A stretch of 64,000 nt of DNA from Rhododendron vialii (taxonomy: Eukaryota; Streptophyta; Magnoliopsida; Ericales; Ericaceae). The stretch is taken from the NCBI RefSeq assembly GCF_030253575.1, contig NC_080560.1, positions 35,639,501 through 35,703,500 of the forward strand, given 5' to 3'. The notes under the pieces are model-generated. The model ran no database searches and was not told the DNA's origin. It saw only the letters and a list, made by a program, of their open reading frames with translations. Numbering within the stretch: the first letter of the stretch is position 1; every line of letters begins with the position of its first letter. Made by a program: the position numbers and the translations under genes. Shown here in pieces: positions 12,510 through 24,491 of this stretch.

Positions 12510-13931
12510 AGGGCTGCTACTCCCCCCCCGACACACACACCCCCCCGGCCCCACCTTCTTTTTCCCAATTTACCCCCCCGCCCTCTCTCTTTCTCTCTCT
12601 TCCTTTTCTTTTTTTCCACTTTCTGCTTCTTTTTTTCCCTTTTCTTTTCCAGTTTTTTTTTTCATTTTCTTTCTTTCCGGTTTGAATTTTTTTTTCTTTT
12701 TAATAATAGGTTCAAGTCTAATTCTAGGCTTTGTAAAGTAATTGAAAGAAAAAAAGTGTTTCAATTGATCATGTTTATCCCACTGTTTTCTTTTTCTTTT
12801 TTTTGTCCTTTATAGATTAAAAAATATAGTTACGAAAATAAGTGTTTCAATTTTCAATCCGTTTGAACTGGTGCAAAGTTGTTATTTTTCTAATCATTTC
12901 ATCCTAAATGGTCATAATAAATTTTTGGCTCCAAGGGTTTTCAATGGACACCATAAGAGAGTCTTAAAACTAAATAATGAGTCTTAGGGAGTTTGTTGAA
13001 AAGTCTTAAACCAAAAAATTCATTATGACCATTTAAAATAAAATAATAAAAAAATGATATTTGCTCTGATTTAATTGAATTGAGAATTAAAGCACTTAAT
13101 TCTTGAATTATATTTTTAAATATACAAATGGTGTATTTATAGAAATTAAATAAATAAGATATAAGTAATTAAATAAAAAAATAAATTAAAAAGTATGGGG
13201 GACCCGGGGGCTCTGCTGCCCCCATTGACATAGTAGCCCCTAAAACGTTTCCGTTTTAGTTATAAAAAAATAGAAACCATCCATTTGCAATCCTATGGAG
13301 TATAAACGTGATTTGAAGCAACATACTACTGAATCAGTTAAGAGGATCTATGCTAAATAATAGTTAACAAATTTATAAAATTGTACTATAGTTAAAAAAA
13401 AGTAATCCTGAATATAATATTTGTATTATGGATTAGTATGTCGTTTGCAAAATACATTTCGTAATTAGTTCCCGAACACTAATTGTAATCTTAATGAATT
13501 TTTTGCTTTACGACCTTTCAACGAGCAACCTAAGACTCATTATTTAGTTTCAGGACTCTCTTAGGGTGTTCATTGAAAGGCCTTGGAGCCAAAAATTTAT
13601 TACGACCATTTAGGATGAAATGATCAGAAAAATAACATCTTTGCACTGGTTCAAACGGATTAAAAATTGAAACACTTATTTTCGTAATTATATTTTTTAA
13701 TCTATAAAGGACAAAAAAAGAAAAAAAAACAGTGGGATAAACATGATCAATTGAAACACTTTTTTTCTCTCAATTACTTTACAAAGCCTAGAATTAGACT
13801 TGAACCTATTATTAAAAAGAAAAAAAAATTCAAACCGGAAAGAAAGAAAATGAAATAAAATGAAAAAAAAACTGGAAAAGAAAAAAAAAAAAAAGGAAGA
13901 AAAGAAGCAGAAAGTGGAAAAAAAGAAAAGG

Positions 13932-13967
<36 letters not shown>

Positions 13968-14084
13968 GGGAGTGGGGGGCGGGAGAGAGAGAGAGAGAGA
14001 GAGGGGGGACGGGGGTAAACTGGGAAAGGGAGGTGGGGTCGGGGGGGGGGGGGGGGTGTCAGGGGGGGGGGAGTAGCAATTTAC
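12510..14084. mobile_element. Large fold-back (Mutator-type) element, 1.58 kb, inverted arms over 500 bp
   Basis: The left arm (12510 to about 13050) and right arm (about 13495 to 14084) are inverted copies. Shared text includes GCTACTCCCCCCCC, the AAAGTGGAAAAAAAGAAAAG tract, CCTAGAATTAGACTTGAACC, AACATGATCAATTGAAACAC and GACTCATTATTTAGTTT. The flanks carry AGGGAAAAAG at 12500-12509 and 14085-14094, a 9-10 bp duplication as expected for Mutator-like insertion. The centre (13051-13494) is AT-rich and codes for nothing recognisable. The 125-residue Pro/Ser/Leu frame at 13830-14207 is a by-product of the purine/pyrimidine tracts. Confidence 0.8.
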
Positions 14085-14162
14085 AGGGAAAAAGTTGTTG
14101 TAACTCACAGAGTTTCCTCCATTAATTCTAATGAACAAGTGTGGCTCCTGATGAGTAGGCAG

Positions 14163-14238
14163 TTGCCAAACCACGTATATACATATGTTCTGTCTTACTC
14201 TTGCCAAACCACGTATATACGTATGTTCTGTCTTACTC
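14163..14238. repeat. Tandem duplication, 38-bp unit
   Basis: TTGCCAAACCACGTATATAC is followed by (A/G)TATGTTCTGTCTTACTC, twice in a row, with one base difference. Confidence 0.8.
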
Positions 14239-15557
14239 TCTCTCCCTCTATTTTTCTGGTTTGTTTTTTCTGCGATCCATATATAACATCCAAGGATCCT
14301 GAGAGTTTTGTCTGCTGATCAGTTTGAGTGCGTAGCTCAATCCGTTATTAATCCCAACAAAAAAAACCGTATGGTCAGTATGATTCAAAAAAATGAAATG
14401 TAATACAAATCTAACATTATTATGTGATTAGCGATGTCCGATTTATTTCGTTTCTAGAACATACGCAGTGTTCATGAAACAATACAAACTCAAATCACAG
14501 AGATGAATCTCTCTAACCCTACCGAACCTGTAGTGCAATCGCACAGTACGAGGATCTCTTTTCCCTTCTCTGTGGGTTTGAAAGTTTCCATGTTCAACTT
14601 GTTTTATTAATGGAAAAAACGAAATTTGCTTGTGTTTTTTAACAAGAAAGTAAAAGCTATCTAATCATATTGTGGAAACTTTATGTTCATCTTAAAATCA
14701 ATTGATAATGAGTGGAGATGTTCCAAATTATGTGCATCTCTTCCGTTCTTCGTTCAAACATGGCGGTCCAGCCCACATGTGGGATCAGTGGCTGAAATGC
14801 CTATATTCAGGTAGTGACGTGAAGACAGGGCCGGCTTTCAATAATGGACATGGGGTCCATGGAACAAATAGACTTAATGGTCCAATTTTGCTAATTTGTA
14901 AGCTCTCTCTTGGCCCACCGATTAGTTCGTGTTTTAAATCTGATCCTGAAACGCAATAAATTATGTTGATCGGATGCCGTTTATTACAATTTTGAAATGC
15001 ATTTATATTTTTTGAAAATAGAGAAACTGTAACAGTGAATCGAAATCCAGGAAGTCAATTTATGTCTAGATAAATGCATTTTGAAATTATTTCAACTAGC
15101 GTATGATCGACTTTGTTTTCGACGTTGTCAATGTTTGGAACGAGCTCTAAAAAGTGAAGGAATCGAATCAGCAAAGTTGGGTCGACCAAAAAGTATCTGC
15201 AAACATGCAAACAAAATTGAACCGTCCAGTCTATTTTCATGTTCTAGGTTCAATTGAACTAGATGGTGGGATTGGTTCTCCAGTGACTACTCAAGATGCA
15301 TGCCCTTAAGCTAATCTGGGCACTATGAGTTATGAAAAACTATGTGCAAATTCTACTGCTGAAGCCATGAAAATACAACTCGGAGGATTACACTAAAGAA
15401 CGAACGAGCGAGCACGTGTACTCATATTAGGTAAATGAGGAAAAGATAAGTAGCCAAGGTAAATGAAGCAACTCGTACAATATGTGTTTATTTCAAATCC
15501 CCTCCGTCGTTGAGAGCATGCGATCTCATTTATTCCGATACTTTTTAGTCACTTATT
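14239..15557. other. 3' flank of GSTU copy 1; no other gene
   Basis: No coding exon is recognised. On the minus strand an AATAAA lies at 15529-15534, 24-29 bases past the stop codon of GSTU copy 1; the same AATAAATGAGA context occurs past the stop codons of the other four copies and is the likely poly(A) signal. An 85-codon plus-strand open frame at 14702-14959 has no recognisable motif. Confidence 0.5.
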
Positions 15558-16682
15558 TTAAGATTTGGTAACAGGGGCCATTTTGGCACGAATTTCCTTG
15601 CTTCGCCACTGGAAATAAACAACCATCTTATCTCTCGGCGGCAACTTGTCCTTGACCACGGGGTGGTTGCGGAAATTTTCCATCCAACTGGCGGTGGCTG
15701 GGAACTGGATTGGGTCTACGATCGTCACGGATCCAATTTCCTCAAAAACAGGAAGCCAGTGAGAGATCACCCCAAGTGCAATGTCCAGGTAACCAATGCT
15801 TTCCCCTCCGAAAAACTTGCATTTCCCTTTGATCAACTCTTGCTCTATCTTCTCCAAGGACTCCAAGGCTTCTTTCAGATGCATTTCTTTGTCTTCTCCC
15901 TCGGTGCACAAAGCCCTCCATGCATTCATCCAAAACTGACACAAACAAGTCACAATAGTATTTTTTTTTATATAGAAAAGGATTCTATTAAAAAAATGGA
16001 TGGAAGCAGGGGGCAAACGCATGATTGTTACTCAACAGAACCCGAGTGGGCCCAATCACATGTATTTCTACATTAGTAACCAAAAATATAATCTATGATA
16101 TATATTGCTACTAATCACTATTTAATAATGTGCCTACGGACTACGACAAAAAATTGATTGATAACTTGAAATTTTAGTGGGGTTTTCCACACATATATAA
16201 AAACTTTATGAAATTTTCGAGAGACTTACAAGGCCGATCCTATAGAGTTTTTTCCAAATTAACTTTAAAAACTTGTTTAGTGGGAGTATTTCGCACATAA
16301 TCAGGGGATACTGATCAAAACTCAAAAGTTCAAAGCAAGGAACTAAGGAAGTAATTTGATAATCACCTTCTCCTCTGCAAATTTGGCCCAAAATCGCGCC
16401 ATGGCTCTGTCGTAAGGATCTTGAGGCAAAAGTGGAAATTGTTTCCACGTCTCATCGATGTACTCAAGAATTACGAACGACTCGGGGATCACTTTTTCTC
16501 CATGAATCAGCACTGGCACCTTCTTGTGAACTGGGTTCAGTTCCAGAAGCAGAGGACTCTTGTTAAAGAGGTCTTCTTCAATGTATTCATACTCTACGCC
16601 CTTCAGTCTCAGAGCCCACTCCACTCTAAAGGGAAATGGGCTTGCCCAGAATCCCAAAAGCTTTACTACTTCCTTGCTTTCC

Positions 16683-16684
<2 letters not shown>
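15558..16684 (-). CDS. GSTU: Tau-class glutathione S-transferase, copy 1 (intact)
   Basis: Exon 1 is 16367-16684 and exon 2 is 15558-15935. The 431-bp GT-AG intron falls between codons 106 and 107 (AEEK / FWMNAW), the usual tau-class position. The product is 231 residues. The N-terminal thioredoxin-fold domain has the catalytic Ser15 in FWASPF and the glutathione-binding set Lys42, Lys55-Val56 (HKKVPVL) and Glu68-Ser69 (PESF). The C-terminal helical domain carries [15 protein letters not shown]. Expected role: cytosolic dimeric enzyme conjugating glutathione to electrophilic xenobiotics and stress products. It differs from the other copies by Pro18 (PFPFR), LLPQDP and a shorter intron without detectable alignment to the others, so it is the most diverged member. 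Its 5' leader is a GA-rich minisatellite. Start chosen as the only ATG giving a complete first strand. Confidence 0.93.
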
Positions 16685-16717
<33 letters not shown>

Positions 16718-16738
16718 GGTGTTAATTAGCCTGAAAGG

Positions 16739-16773
<35 letters not shown>

Positions 16774-16783
16774 GGTGTTAATT

Positions 16784-16823
<40 letters not shown>

Positions 16824-16844
16824 GGTGTTAATTAGCCAGAAAGG

Positions 16845-16881
<37 letters not shown>

Positions 16882-16895
16882 GGTGTTAATTAGCT
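16685..16895. repeat. Compound (GA)n minisatellite touching the GSTU copy 1 start codon
   Basis: Four blocks of (GA)n each end in GTTGGTGTTAATTAGC (16715-16730, 16771-16786, 16821-16836, 16879-16894); three of them continue with a GAAAGGAGTAG-like spacer. In the gene's sense this is a CT-rich 5' leader directly next to the ATG. It looks like expansion of a unit made of leader plus microsatellite. Confidence 0.85.
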
Positions 16896-18159
16896 TGAAA
16901 GGAGTAGGAGTTTGAGTCGAACTTTGCATTCATTAGACGGCAATTTTGACCTGTTGGGTGGTTGTATCGTTCCGCTTTCTTTTTAAACTTTTTTTTATTA
17001 AAAAGAGGGTAATTTAAAATTTAAATATAATGAAAATAAAAAATAATTTTTTAATTTTGTTTGCACCGTTTAAAAGATCTCAATGAGATCTATCAAACAA
17101 GATCCATACTGATAGAAAAATTATTTGCGTAAACACATGATTTTTGAGCTTGAAATTACCTTTTTTTTCTAAAACTTTTTTTTTCTAGAAACCGAAGCGG
17201 CCACGGAGTGGATTCTCCTCCGTTTTTATTTGAACGTGGCAGTCAGATTGTGTTTTTGTAAACTTATAAGTCTGAATCTTATTTCTATTATTTATTTTTT
17301 GTAGCTTTTTGTTTCGCTTTTCGTTGTAATTTTCGAGATTAATCGTTCGTCTTGTCGAGACAAATAAGAAAAATATAAAAATATAGACCGAATTCATAAA
17401 AATTCGAATAAGACGGCCTTTTAAACAAATAGTAATAAATATCAAAAAAATTAACAAATTAGACATGAAATATGTCCTCTAAAAAATCCCTCAAACACCA
17501 AATAATTTAAATTCTCCCTTCAAATTTATGTGGTTACATGAAAAGGGAGCCGGCCTTTAATATTTTAAGTGGAACCCTAATAAGGGATTGGACCCTCTAT
17601 AGTCCCTCTGCACAGACCAATCTAATCCATTTTTAGGCTTACTAGTGGGCATATTTTCATGATCGGAGCCTTTTTCACATTTTATATCTCATCAAGATTA
17701 TTGGGCACGTCAAGAATCATATTGACCGTATATCGATTGACATATTTTTAAAGTACATTTATCTTAAAAAATGCGAGTTTTAGTCCTTCAAAGGAACTAG
17801 AGTGGATCTATTTTTGAACCCTTGCTTCTTCCCCGGCGACGAGGAGCCCCGCTCCGTTCAACAAAACTACATCCCCGCACAGATTTATTAATGGCTGGTA
17901 CCAACCGAGATGATCCGGTACCAACGGGAACATGCATGCCGGTACTCTGAAATAGATTTTGAATGGCCGGAAAGTTAGCTGGAACGGAATCAGATGACAA
18001 GAGTACCGGAATATGGCTAAAACGGGATATATTGACCAGTACAGAACAATATTAACAACCTTACTTGTATTTGGTTACAAAGGAAAAGAGTAATAAACGA
18101 AGCAACTCGTATGGGATCCTAGCATTGAATTAGGTTAGGCGCTCTCTCCCCCACACTCT
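16896..18159. other. Upstream region of GSTU copy 1 with repeat fragment
   Basis: Positions about 17035-17165 carry AAAGATCTCAATGAGATCTA, CAAGATCCATACTGATAG and GCGTAAACACATGATTTTTG, the core of the element seen complete at 25238-25476 and 54720-55362; terminal repeats are not visible here. The remainder is AT-rich without a gene. A 67-codon minus-strand frame at 17797-18000 has no recognisable motif. Confidence 0.5.
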
Positions 18160-18846
18160 CAAAACCCTATTTGCCACAGATATCTTTCTTCTTCCTTCCC
18201 ATCTCCTCTAGGATTTCACATCTTCGTATGACGGTGGGAGAGAAAAGTCATGGTACTAGTTCTAAACATTTTTTTTATAATTTTGTCTTTGTTTTCTTTT
18301 TCTCTCGTCTTTTTAGATCAACGACTTGTCATGATCTGTGAGAGTTTTGTCTCTTGTCTTTTTGAGATTTGTGAGTTTCGTCTTTAGATGATTTTTTTTT
18401 CTACAAATCAAACTTTTTTCAGATGTTACTTCACAATGATATATGTGCCAACATTGTTCTTACAGTACATGGTGTTTTTGGCAGGACAACTTATGGCGGC
18501 TGATCAAATTTGTAGTCTTTCAAAATTTATTGGTGCATTCATACTTGATTGAAGTCTATCTGATCATTTGGATATTTGTTGTCTTTTATCTTTGACCAAC
18601 ACTTTATCTCTTTTGAGACTGCTAAGTCTAGATATGAATATACAGGCGAGTGACGCTGTTTGTGTCAGACTCAACATCTCGGTGGAAATAAAAGGCATCG
18701 ACTACCTTGTGTTTTTCTCGTTTTACAATAGTTAGATGACTATTTTGGCTCTGTCTAAGATATTAGTAATGAAGTCATAAGTACCGCTAGACTATTATTA
18801 ATACGGAGTATAATCTTCTCAATCTTGTCAAAAAAAAAAAAAAAAC
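18160..18846 (+). mobile_element. Poly(A)-tailed non-LTR-like repeat, copy A
   Basis: The repeat begins near CCTCTAGGATTTCACATCTTC, continues through TTTTTCTCTCGTCTTTTTAG and GATATGAATATACAGGCGAG, and ends CTTGTCAAAAAAAAAAAAAAA. Related copies end the same way at 21970 and near 22880, and an inverted copy starts with poly(T) at 26190. A 3' poly(A) with variable 5' extent suggests LINE- or SINE-type retroposition. No reverse transcriptase is encoded here. It lies about 100 bp beyond the GSTU copy 2 stop codon. Confidence 0.6.
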
Positions 18847-18948
18847 GAAGCAACTTGTATGGTACATGTTTATTTTCCCCTCCGAGAACATATAGTCTCA
18901 TTTATTCTGATATACACATAGTTATTCAATTATTTTAAAATCTGGTAA

Positions 18949-20326
18949 TCAACCTTTTCTAGTAGAGGCCATTTGGGCTCCGATTTCCTTTCTTCGCCAC
19001 TGAAAATAAACAACCATCTCATCTCTCGACGGTAACTTGTCCTTGACCATGGGGTGATTGCGGAAATTCTCCGTCCAACCAGCGGTGGCTGGGAATTGGA
19101 TTGGGTCTGCGATCATCATGGACCCAACTTCCTCCAAAACAGGAAGCCAGTAGGAGATCCATCCAAGTGCAATGTCCAGATAACCAATGCTTTCCCCACC
19201 AAAAAACTTGGATTTCCTTTTGATCAACTCTTGCTCTATCTTCTCCAAGGACTCCACGGCTTGTTCCAGATACATTTCTTTGTCTTCCCCTACGGTCCAC
19301 AAAGCCCTCCATGCATTCATCCAGAACTGTCACAAACAAGTCACAAAAGTACATTTACTTCTAAAGACTTCATGCACGCGGTTTTATTTACATCTGAGAC
19401 TTAACGCATTTTGTCATCTCGCTTCCACAAACAAAAAGTTTTAGCATTTTACTATCTCGTTTTCACTAACAAAAAGTTTTTAACAACTTTTTTTTCTCAA
19501 CAACTTTTTCACTGACATATTCATCAATAACATATTTACAACCGGAAACAAATTGACGTTTCTCAACAACTTATTCACTATCGTAACACTTGACAACTTT
19601 TCAACCGAAAATATTTTTCTACAAATATTTCACTAGTGAAAACACCCCTTATTATTAGGTTGGAAACACTAATTAATTGATACATTTACTTTGGAAGTTT
19701 GGATCATAATACTAGTACATCCGCAGTTTAGTTCTCTGGTGCGCTTGGTAACGTTAATAGTTTTTTGTTTTTTTGTTTTTGTTTCCAAAGCATAAACCAG
19801 CTTTGGAATAATCTCACCAATCAATCCATAAAAATAAGCGCTTCTAAATCAATCCATCTGAAATACTACTCGAAATGGACGTCAACAAAGTGGGTAAAAT
19901 TACCGCAAAAAAAAGTGGGTGAACTTAAGTTTAAATGACAAACCAGGGATACTAATCAAAACTCAGCTAAGTTCAAAGCAAGGAACTAAGTAAGTAATTG
20001 AAAATCACCTTCTCCTCTGCAAATTTGGCCCAAAATCGCGCCATGGCTCTGTCATAAGGATCTTTAGGCAAAATCGGAAATTGTTTCCACGTCTCGTCGA
20101 TGTACTCAAGAATTATAAACGACTCAAGGATCACTTTATCTCCATGAATCAGCACTGGCACCTTCTTATGAACTGGGTTCAGTTTCAGAAGCAGGGGACT
20201 CTTGTTGAAGATGTCTTCCTCGATATATTCATACTCCACCCCCTTCAGTCTCAGTGCCCACTCCACTCTAAAGGAAAATGGGCTCACCCAGAATCCCAGT
20301 AGCTTCACTGCTTCCTTGCTTTCCAT
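18949..20326 (-). CDS. GSTU: Tau-class glutathione S-transferase, copy 2 (intact)
   Basis: Exon 1 is 20009-20326 and exon 2 is 18949-19326, with a 682-bp GT-AG phase-0 intron; the product is 231 residues. Ser15 sits in FWVSPF, with Lys42, Lys55-Val56 and Glu68-Ser69 present (HKKVPVL, LESF). The C-terminal domain includes [20 protein letters not shown] and ends ASTRKG. It is closest to copy 3 in coding, intron and upstream sequence. The intron has a single ATTATTAG at 19651-19658, the unoccupied site of the MITE present in copies 4 and 5. AATAAA on the minus strand at 18901-18906 is the likely poly(A) signal. The short (CT)n leader next to the ATG is present but small. Confidence 0.94.
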
Positions 20327-21586
20327 GAGAGACAGAGAGAGATGATTTTAACTTTATTGGTAATGCATGGTTACTCGTATAAACAGCTAGCAACCCAATT
20401 ATATTAGCCAAAAAGGAAGTTGAGTCAAAATTGGCAATCTTTTAGACGGCAATCTTGACTTCTTGGGTAGTTTAGCAAAATTTTCTTTCTTTCTTTCTTT
20501 GTTTTTTTTTTTTTTTGCTAAGCGATTTTCTTTCTTTGTTAGTAGTAGTATATATTTGAACGTGGTAGACTGGCAGAGCAGCCAAAATGTGTGGGACCAA
20601 GTCAGCGGAATTCCGAAACCATTCTACGCTTTTTTTTTTTCTTTTGAATCATAAGTGCTGAATAGAAAAATGAGAATTTTTTTTTAACGGAGGGTTCCGT
20701 GAACAGTTATTTACGGAGTTGAATGGCAACCGTCCAAGAGTATTTTGGATGTTCGATCCGGATGTTAATAAAACTTTTTCAGGAAAAAGTTTAACTCTTT
20801 TCACAGAGTTGAAATTTTTTTATTTAAATTTGAATAATCTAAAGCCAAAATAGATGGCCGAGATCGCGCGGCTCCGTGAATAAGAAATTCATAGAGCCTC
20901 CGTGAATAAGACAAACTATAGAAAAATACAAATATTTGAATTCATAACCTTCCTGGATTGCTCCGTGAATAAGACAAACTCTAAAAAAATACAAGTGTTT
21001 GAATTCATAACCTTCCTCAATTCCTGAAGCAGGTAAAAGAGTGGCTCTTAATCAATAACCACATTCGAGCCTTTCAACAATCAAAGTTAGCAATATTTTG
21101 GCTCGGACAATTTGATCAGTTGTTGAGAGAGAATTGCCTTGTTTAGTTAGGTTTTTGAAATAAAATTTCCAACTCAAGAAATACGAGTACTCATTACCCC
21201 TTCTTCCAATCATTACTCTCCACTCATTACCCATATCTTCAATCATTATTCGTATTTCTCACTCTATCTCTCTGTACTCATTACTTCTATTTTCAATCAT
21301 TACTCTATTTCTTTCTCTACTCATAACCCCAAAAAAATTTTAAAAACATTCTCAAAAACTCATTCAAACACAGCAATATGTTTCTAAACCCTACGTTTTA
21401 GTCTAGTATTTTTTCTTTTTTAATAAGAGAGGAAAATTGTAAGAGCTTAGTCTAATGGTTGCGGCATTTAGACTCCATTTCCATTAAATAGTCGTGAATA
21501 GACAATGGTATTTGCAATGGTGCATTGTATTTGTAGGGTCATTTTTTTCAATAATTTAACTTTGATTATTTTTCTAACAGTGTCTT
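20327..21586. other. Upstream region of GSTU copy 2, shared with copy 3
   Basis: From about 20540 to 21040 this aligns with 24990-25640 upstream of copy 3: GAACGTGGTAGACTGGCAG, CAGCCAAAATGTGTGGGACC, GGAATTCCGAAACCATTCT and CTCCGTGAATAAGACAA. It is therefore duplicated promoter and flank. GGGTTGCTAGCTGTTTATAC (minus strand, near 20380) is kept in similar form before copies 3-5 and may include the core promoter, which I cannot confirm. Confidence 0.6.
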
Positions 21587-21970
21587 ACCCCGGATGATAT
21601 TTTTGGCGGGGCAACTCGTATGGCTTGTCAAATATGTAGTTTTTGGAAGTTCATTGGTGCGTTCATACTTGGTTAGAGTCCATCCGATCGCCTGGGTATT
21701 TTTTGTCTTTTATCTTTGGCTAGCACTTTATCTCTTTTGAGGCTGCTGATTCTAGGTATGAATATACAGCAGATAATTGCGAGTGACGCTGGTTGCGTCA
21801 GGCTACGTCTGGGTCGGGGTGAACGACATCGGCTGCCTTGTGTTTTCTCATTTTACAATAGTTAGATGGTTAGTTTGGCTTTGTCAAATTTTTCGTAATG
21901 AACTCCATTATGTAAGTGCCGCTGGACAATTATTAATACAATCTTCTTAATTTTGTCAAAAAAAAAAAAC
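21587..21970 (+). mobile_element. Poly(A)-tailed non-LTR-like repeat, copy B
   Basis: Starts around GATATTTTTGGCGGGGCAAC and ends in TTTTGTCAAAAAAAAAA. It is about as long as copy C and more diverged from A and C than they are from each other (for example GGCTACGTCTGGGTCGGGGT). The sequence from here to about 22240 is mirrored in inverted order at 25905-26560. Confidence 0.6.
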
Positions 21971-22877
21971 TAGCTTGAAGCCCAACGGGCGCACGGAATA
22001 ATTTTTTTTTGATTGCCCATCGTGAAGAAATTGGGATTGGGCTCCTGTATTGTCTACTTGCATAATTTGCACACTACAACAGCTTTTCACACTCTCCAAA
22101 ACTTATAGAAAGAGGGAAAAAGCTTTCTCTCAAACTTTAGATAAAGCAATTTGCAATGCGTAGTATGCAGCCAAGATCCCATTGTTGGATCTCAATTTCG
22201 CAATCATACAAAGATGGTAGATGGAGAGAAAACAGTAGTTCGTGAAGGCACAGATATCATTATGAAGCAAAATCGAATCTGAAAATATCCGATCTGTAGA
22301 CGAAATATTTGTCCAAAGATGAATCTAAAAACTTTTGAGAAGACGAGAGACAAAACTCTCACATATTACGACAAGTCGTTGATCTGAAGGGACGAGAGAA
22401 AAACAAAACAAAGACAAAACGAAGCCATGGCCTTCCCCTCCCACCACCGTACAAGGGTGTGAAACCCTAGGGGGAGGGGAAGGGAGAAAAATGATATTCG
22501 TTTTTGGCAGGGCAACTTGTGGTAGTTGATCAAATTTGTAGTCTTTTCAAAATTTATTGGTGCGTTCATACTTGATTGAAGACTATCTGATCATCTGGAT
22601 ATTTGTGATCTTTTATCTTTGACTAACACTTTATCTCTTTTGAGACTGCTAAGCCTAGATATGAATATATAACAGGCTAGTGACGCTGTTTGCGTCAAAC
22701 TCAACATCTCGGTGAAAATAAAAGGCATCGACTACCTTGTGTTTTTCTTGTTTTACAATAGTGAGATGACTATTTTGACTTTGCTTAAGATATTTGTAAT
22801 GAAGTCATAAGTACAGCTGGACTATTATTAATATGGAGTATAATCTTCTCTATTTTGTCAAGACAAAAAAAAAAAAA
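21971..22877. mobile_element. Rearranged copy C of the poly(A)-tailed repeat, with inverted 5' part
   Basis: 22490-22877 is in plus orientation and ends in a poly(A) run. About 22245-22485 is the 5' part of the same repeat in the opposite orientation (CCATGGCCTTCCCCTCCCAC, GGGTGTGAAACCCTAGGGG). A 3' end forward joined to a 5' end reversed is the pattern produced by twin priming in LINE insertions, although later inversion is also possible. Confidence 0.5.
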
Positions 22878-22988
22878 ACAATAAAACGAAGCAACTTGTA
22901 TGGTACATGTTTATTTTCCCCATTGAGAACATACCATCTCATTTATTCTGATATATACATAGTTATTTAATTATTTTAAATCTGGTAA

Positions 22989-24491
22989 TCAACCTTTTCT
23001 AGCAGAGGCCATTTGGGCTTCTGCTTCCTTTCTTGCAAACTGATAATAAACAACCATCTCATCTCTCGGCGGTAACTTGTCCTTGACCATGGGGTGGTGG
23101 CTGAAATTCTCCGTCCAACCAGCGGTGGCTGGGAATTGGATTGGGTCTGCGATCGTCATGGACCCAACTTCCTCCAAAACAGGAAGCCAGTAGGAGATCC
23201 ATCCAAGTGCAATGTCCAGATAACCAATGCTTTCCCCACCGAAAAACTTGGATTTCCCTTTGATCAACTCTTGCTCTATCTTCTCCAAGGACTCCACGGC
23301 TTCTTTCAGATGCATTTCTCTGTCTTCCCCTACGGTCCACAAAGCCCTCCTTGCATTCCTCCAAAACTGTCACAAACAAGTCACAAAAGTACATTTACTT
23401 CTAAAGACTTTATGCGCGCGGTTTTACTTACATCCGAGACTTAACGCATTTTGTCATCTTGTTTCCAAAAACAAAAAACTTTTAGCATTTTACTATCTCG
23501 TTTCCACTGGCAAAAAGTTTTTAGCAACAACTTCTTCTCAACAATTTTTTCACTCACATACCCATCAATAACATATTTACTACCGGAAACAACTTGACGT
23601 TTTTCAACAACTTATTCACTAGTGAAAACACTCCTTATTATTAGGTTGGAAAATAACTAATTGATACATTTAATTTGGATCATAATACTAGCACATCCAC
23701 TGTTTAGTTCTCTGGTGCGCATGGTAACGTTTTTTTTTTTTTTGTTTCCGAAGCATAAACCAGCTTTGGAATAATCTCCTAACCAATCAATCCATACAAA
23801 ATAATCGCTTCTAAATCAATCAATCTGAAATACTACTTGAAATGGACGTCACCAAAGTGGCTAAAATTACCGCAAAAAAAAGTGGGTGAACTTCGGTTTA
23901 CATGACAAACCAGGGATACTAATCAAAACTTGAAGCTCTGTTTGGAACTTAGGGAAATAGGAAGAAAATGAAGGAAAGTTGAAAAAAAATTCCTTCCTTT
24001 TGCTTGGAGGTGAAGGAAAGATGAGAGAAAATAATGAATTCAAGTTTTGTGAATAGTGAAAATTTCTCTTTCATTTTCCCTCAATTTTCCTCTCATTTTC
24101 TTTCCCTCACTTTCCCTCACTTTCTCCATGTTCCAAACAAAAGCACGGAACTAAGGAAGTAATTGAAAATCACCTTCTCCTCTGCAAATTTGGCCCAAAA
24201 TCGCGCCATGGCTCTGTCATAAGGATCTTTAGGCAAAATCGGAAATTGTTTCCACGTCTCGTCGATGTACTCAAGAATTATAAACGACTCAAGGATCACT
24301 TTATCTCCATGAATCAGCACTGGCACCTTCTTGTGAACTGGGTTCAGTTTCAGAAACAGAGGACTCTTGTTGAGGATGTCTTCCTCGATATATTCATACT
24401 CGACACCCTTCAGTCTCAGTGCCCACTCCACTCTAAAGGAAAATGGGCTCACCCAGAATCCCAGAAGCTTCACTGCTTCCTTGCTTTCCAT
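22989..24491 (-). CDS. GSTU: Tau-class glutathione S-transferase, copy 3 (intact)
   Basis: Exon 1 is 24174-24491 and exon 2 is 22989-23366, with an 807-bp GT-AG phase-0 intron; the product is 231 residues. Catalytic Ser15 (FWVSPF), Lys42, Lys55-Val56 and Glu68-Ser69 are all present. Exon 2 starts [10 protein letters not shown], where the others have FWMNAW or LLENAW, and the C-terminal helix reads [12 protein letters not shown] instead of [12 protein letters not shown], a small patch of change near the end. The intron is colinear with copy 2 except for a 210-bp insertion at 23935-24144 and has the empty ATTATTAG site at 23637-23644. The (CT)n leader is adjacent to the ATG. Flanked on both sides by copies of the poly(A)-tailed repeat. 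Probably functional; expression cannot be judged. Confidence 0.94.
23935..24144. mobile_element. MITE inserted in the GSTU copy 3 intron, 210 bp
   Basis: The ends GCTCTGTTTGGAAC and GCTTTTGTTTGGAAC (right end reverse complemented) are inverted, and the element has purine-rich then pyrimidine-rich halves that can fold back. The introns of copies 1 and 2 run straight through the equivalent point (CAAAACTCA...GTTCAAAGCAAGGAAC). The target duplication is too short to read with certainty. Confidence 0.65.

Noticed and set aside
13830-14207. 125-residue Pro/Ser/Leu-rich open frame
   Set aside because: Produced by (GA)n and G-run tracts in the right arm of a fold-back element; no non-repetitive coding content.
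15663-16076. Plus-strand open frames opposite the GSTU exons (also at 19054, 23094, 55806, 60913 and others)
   Set aside because: Antisense shadows of real minus-strand GSTU exons; they recur only because the exons are conserved.
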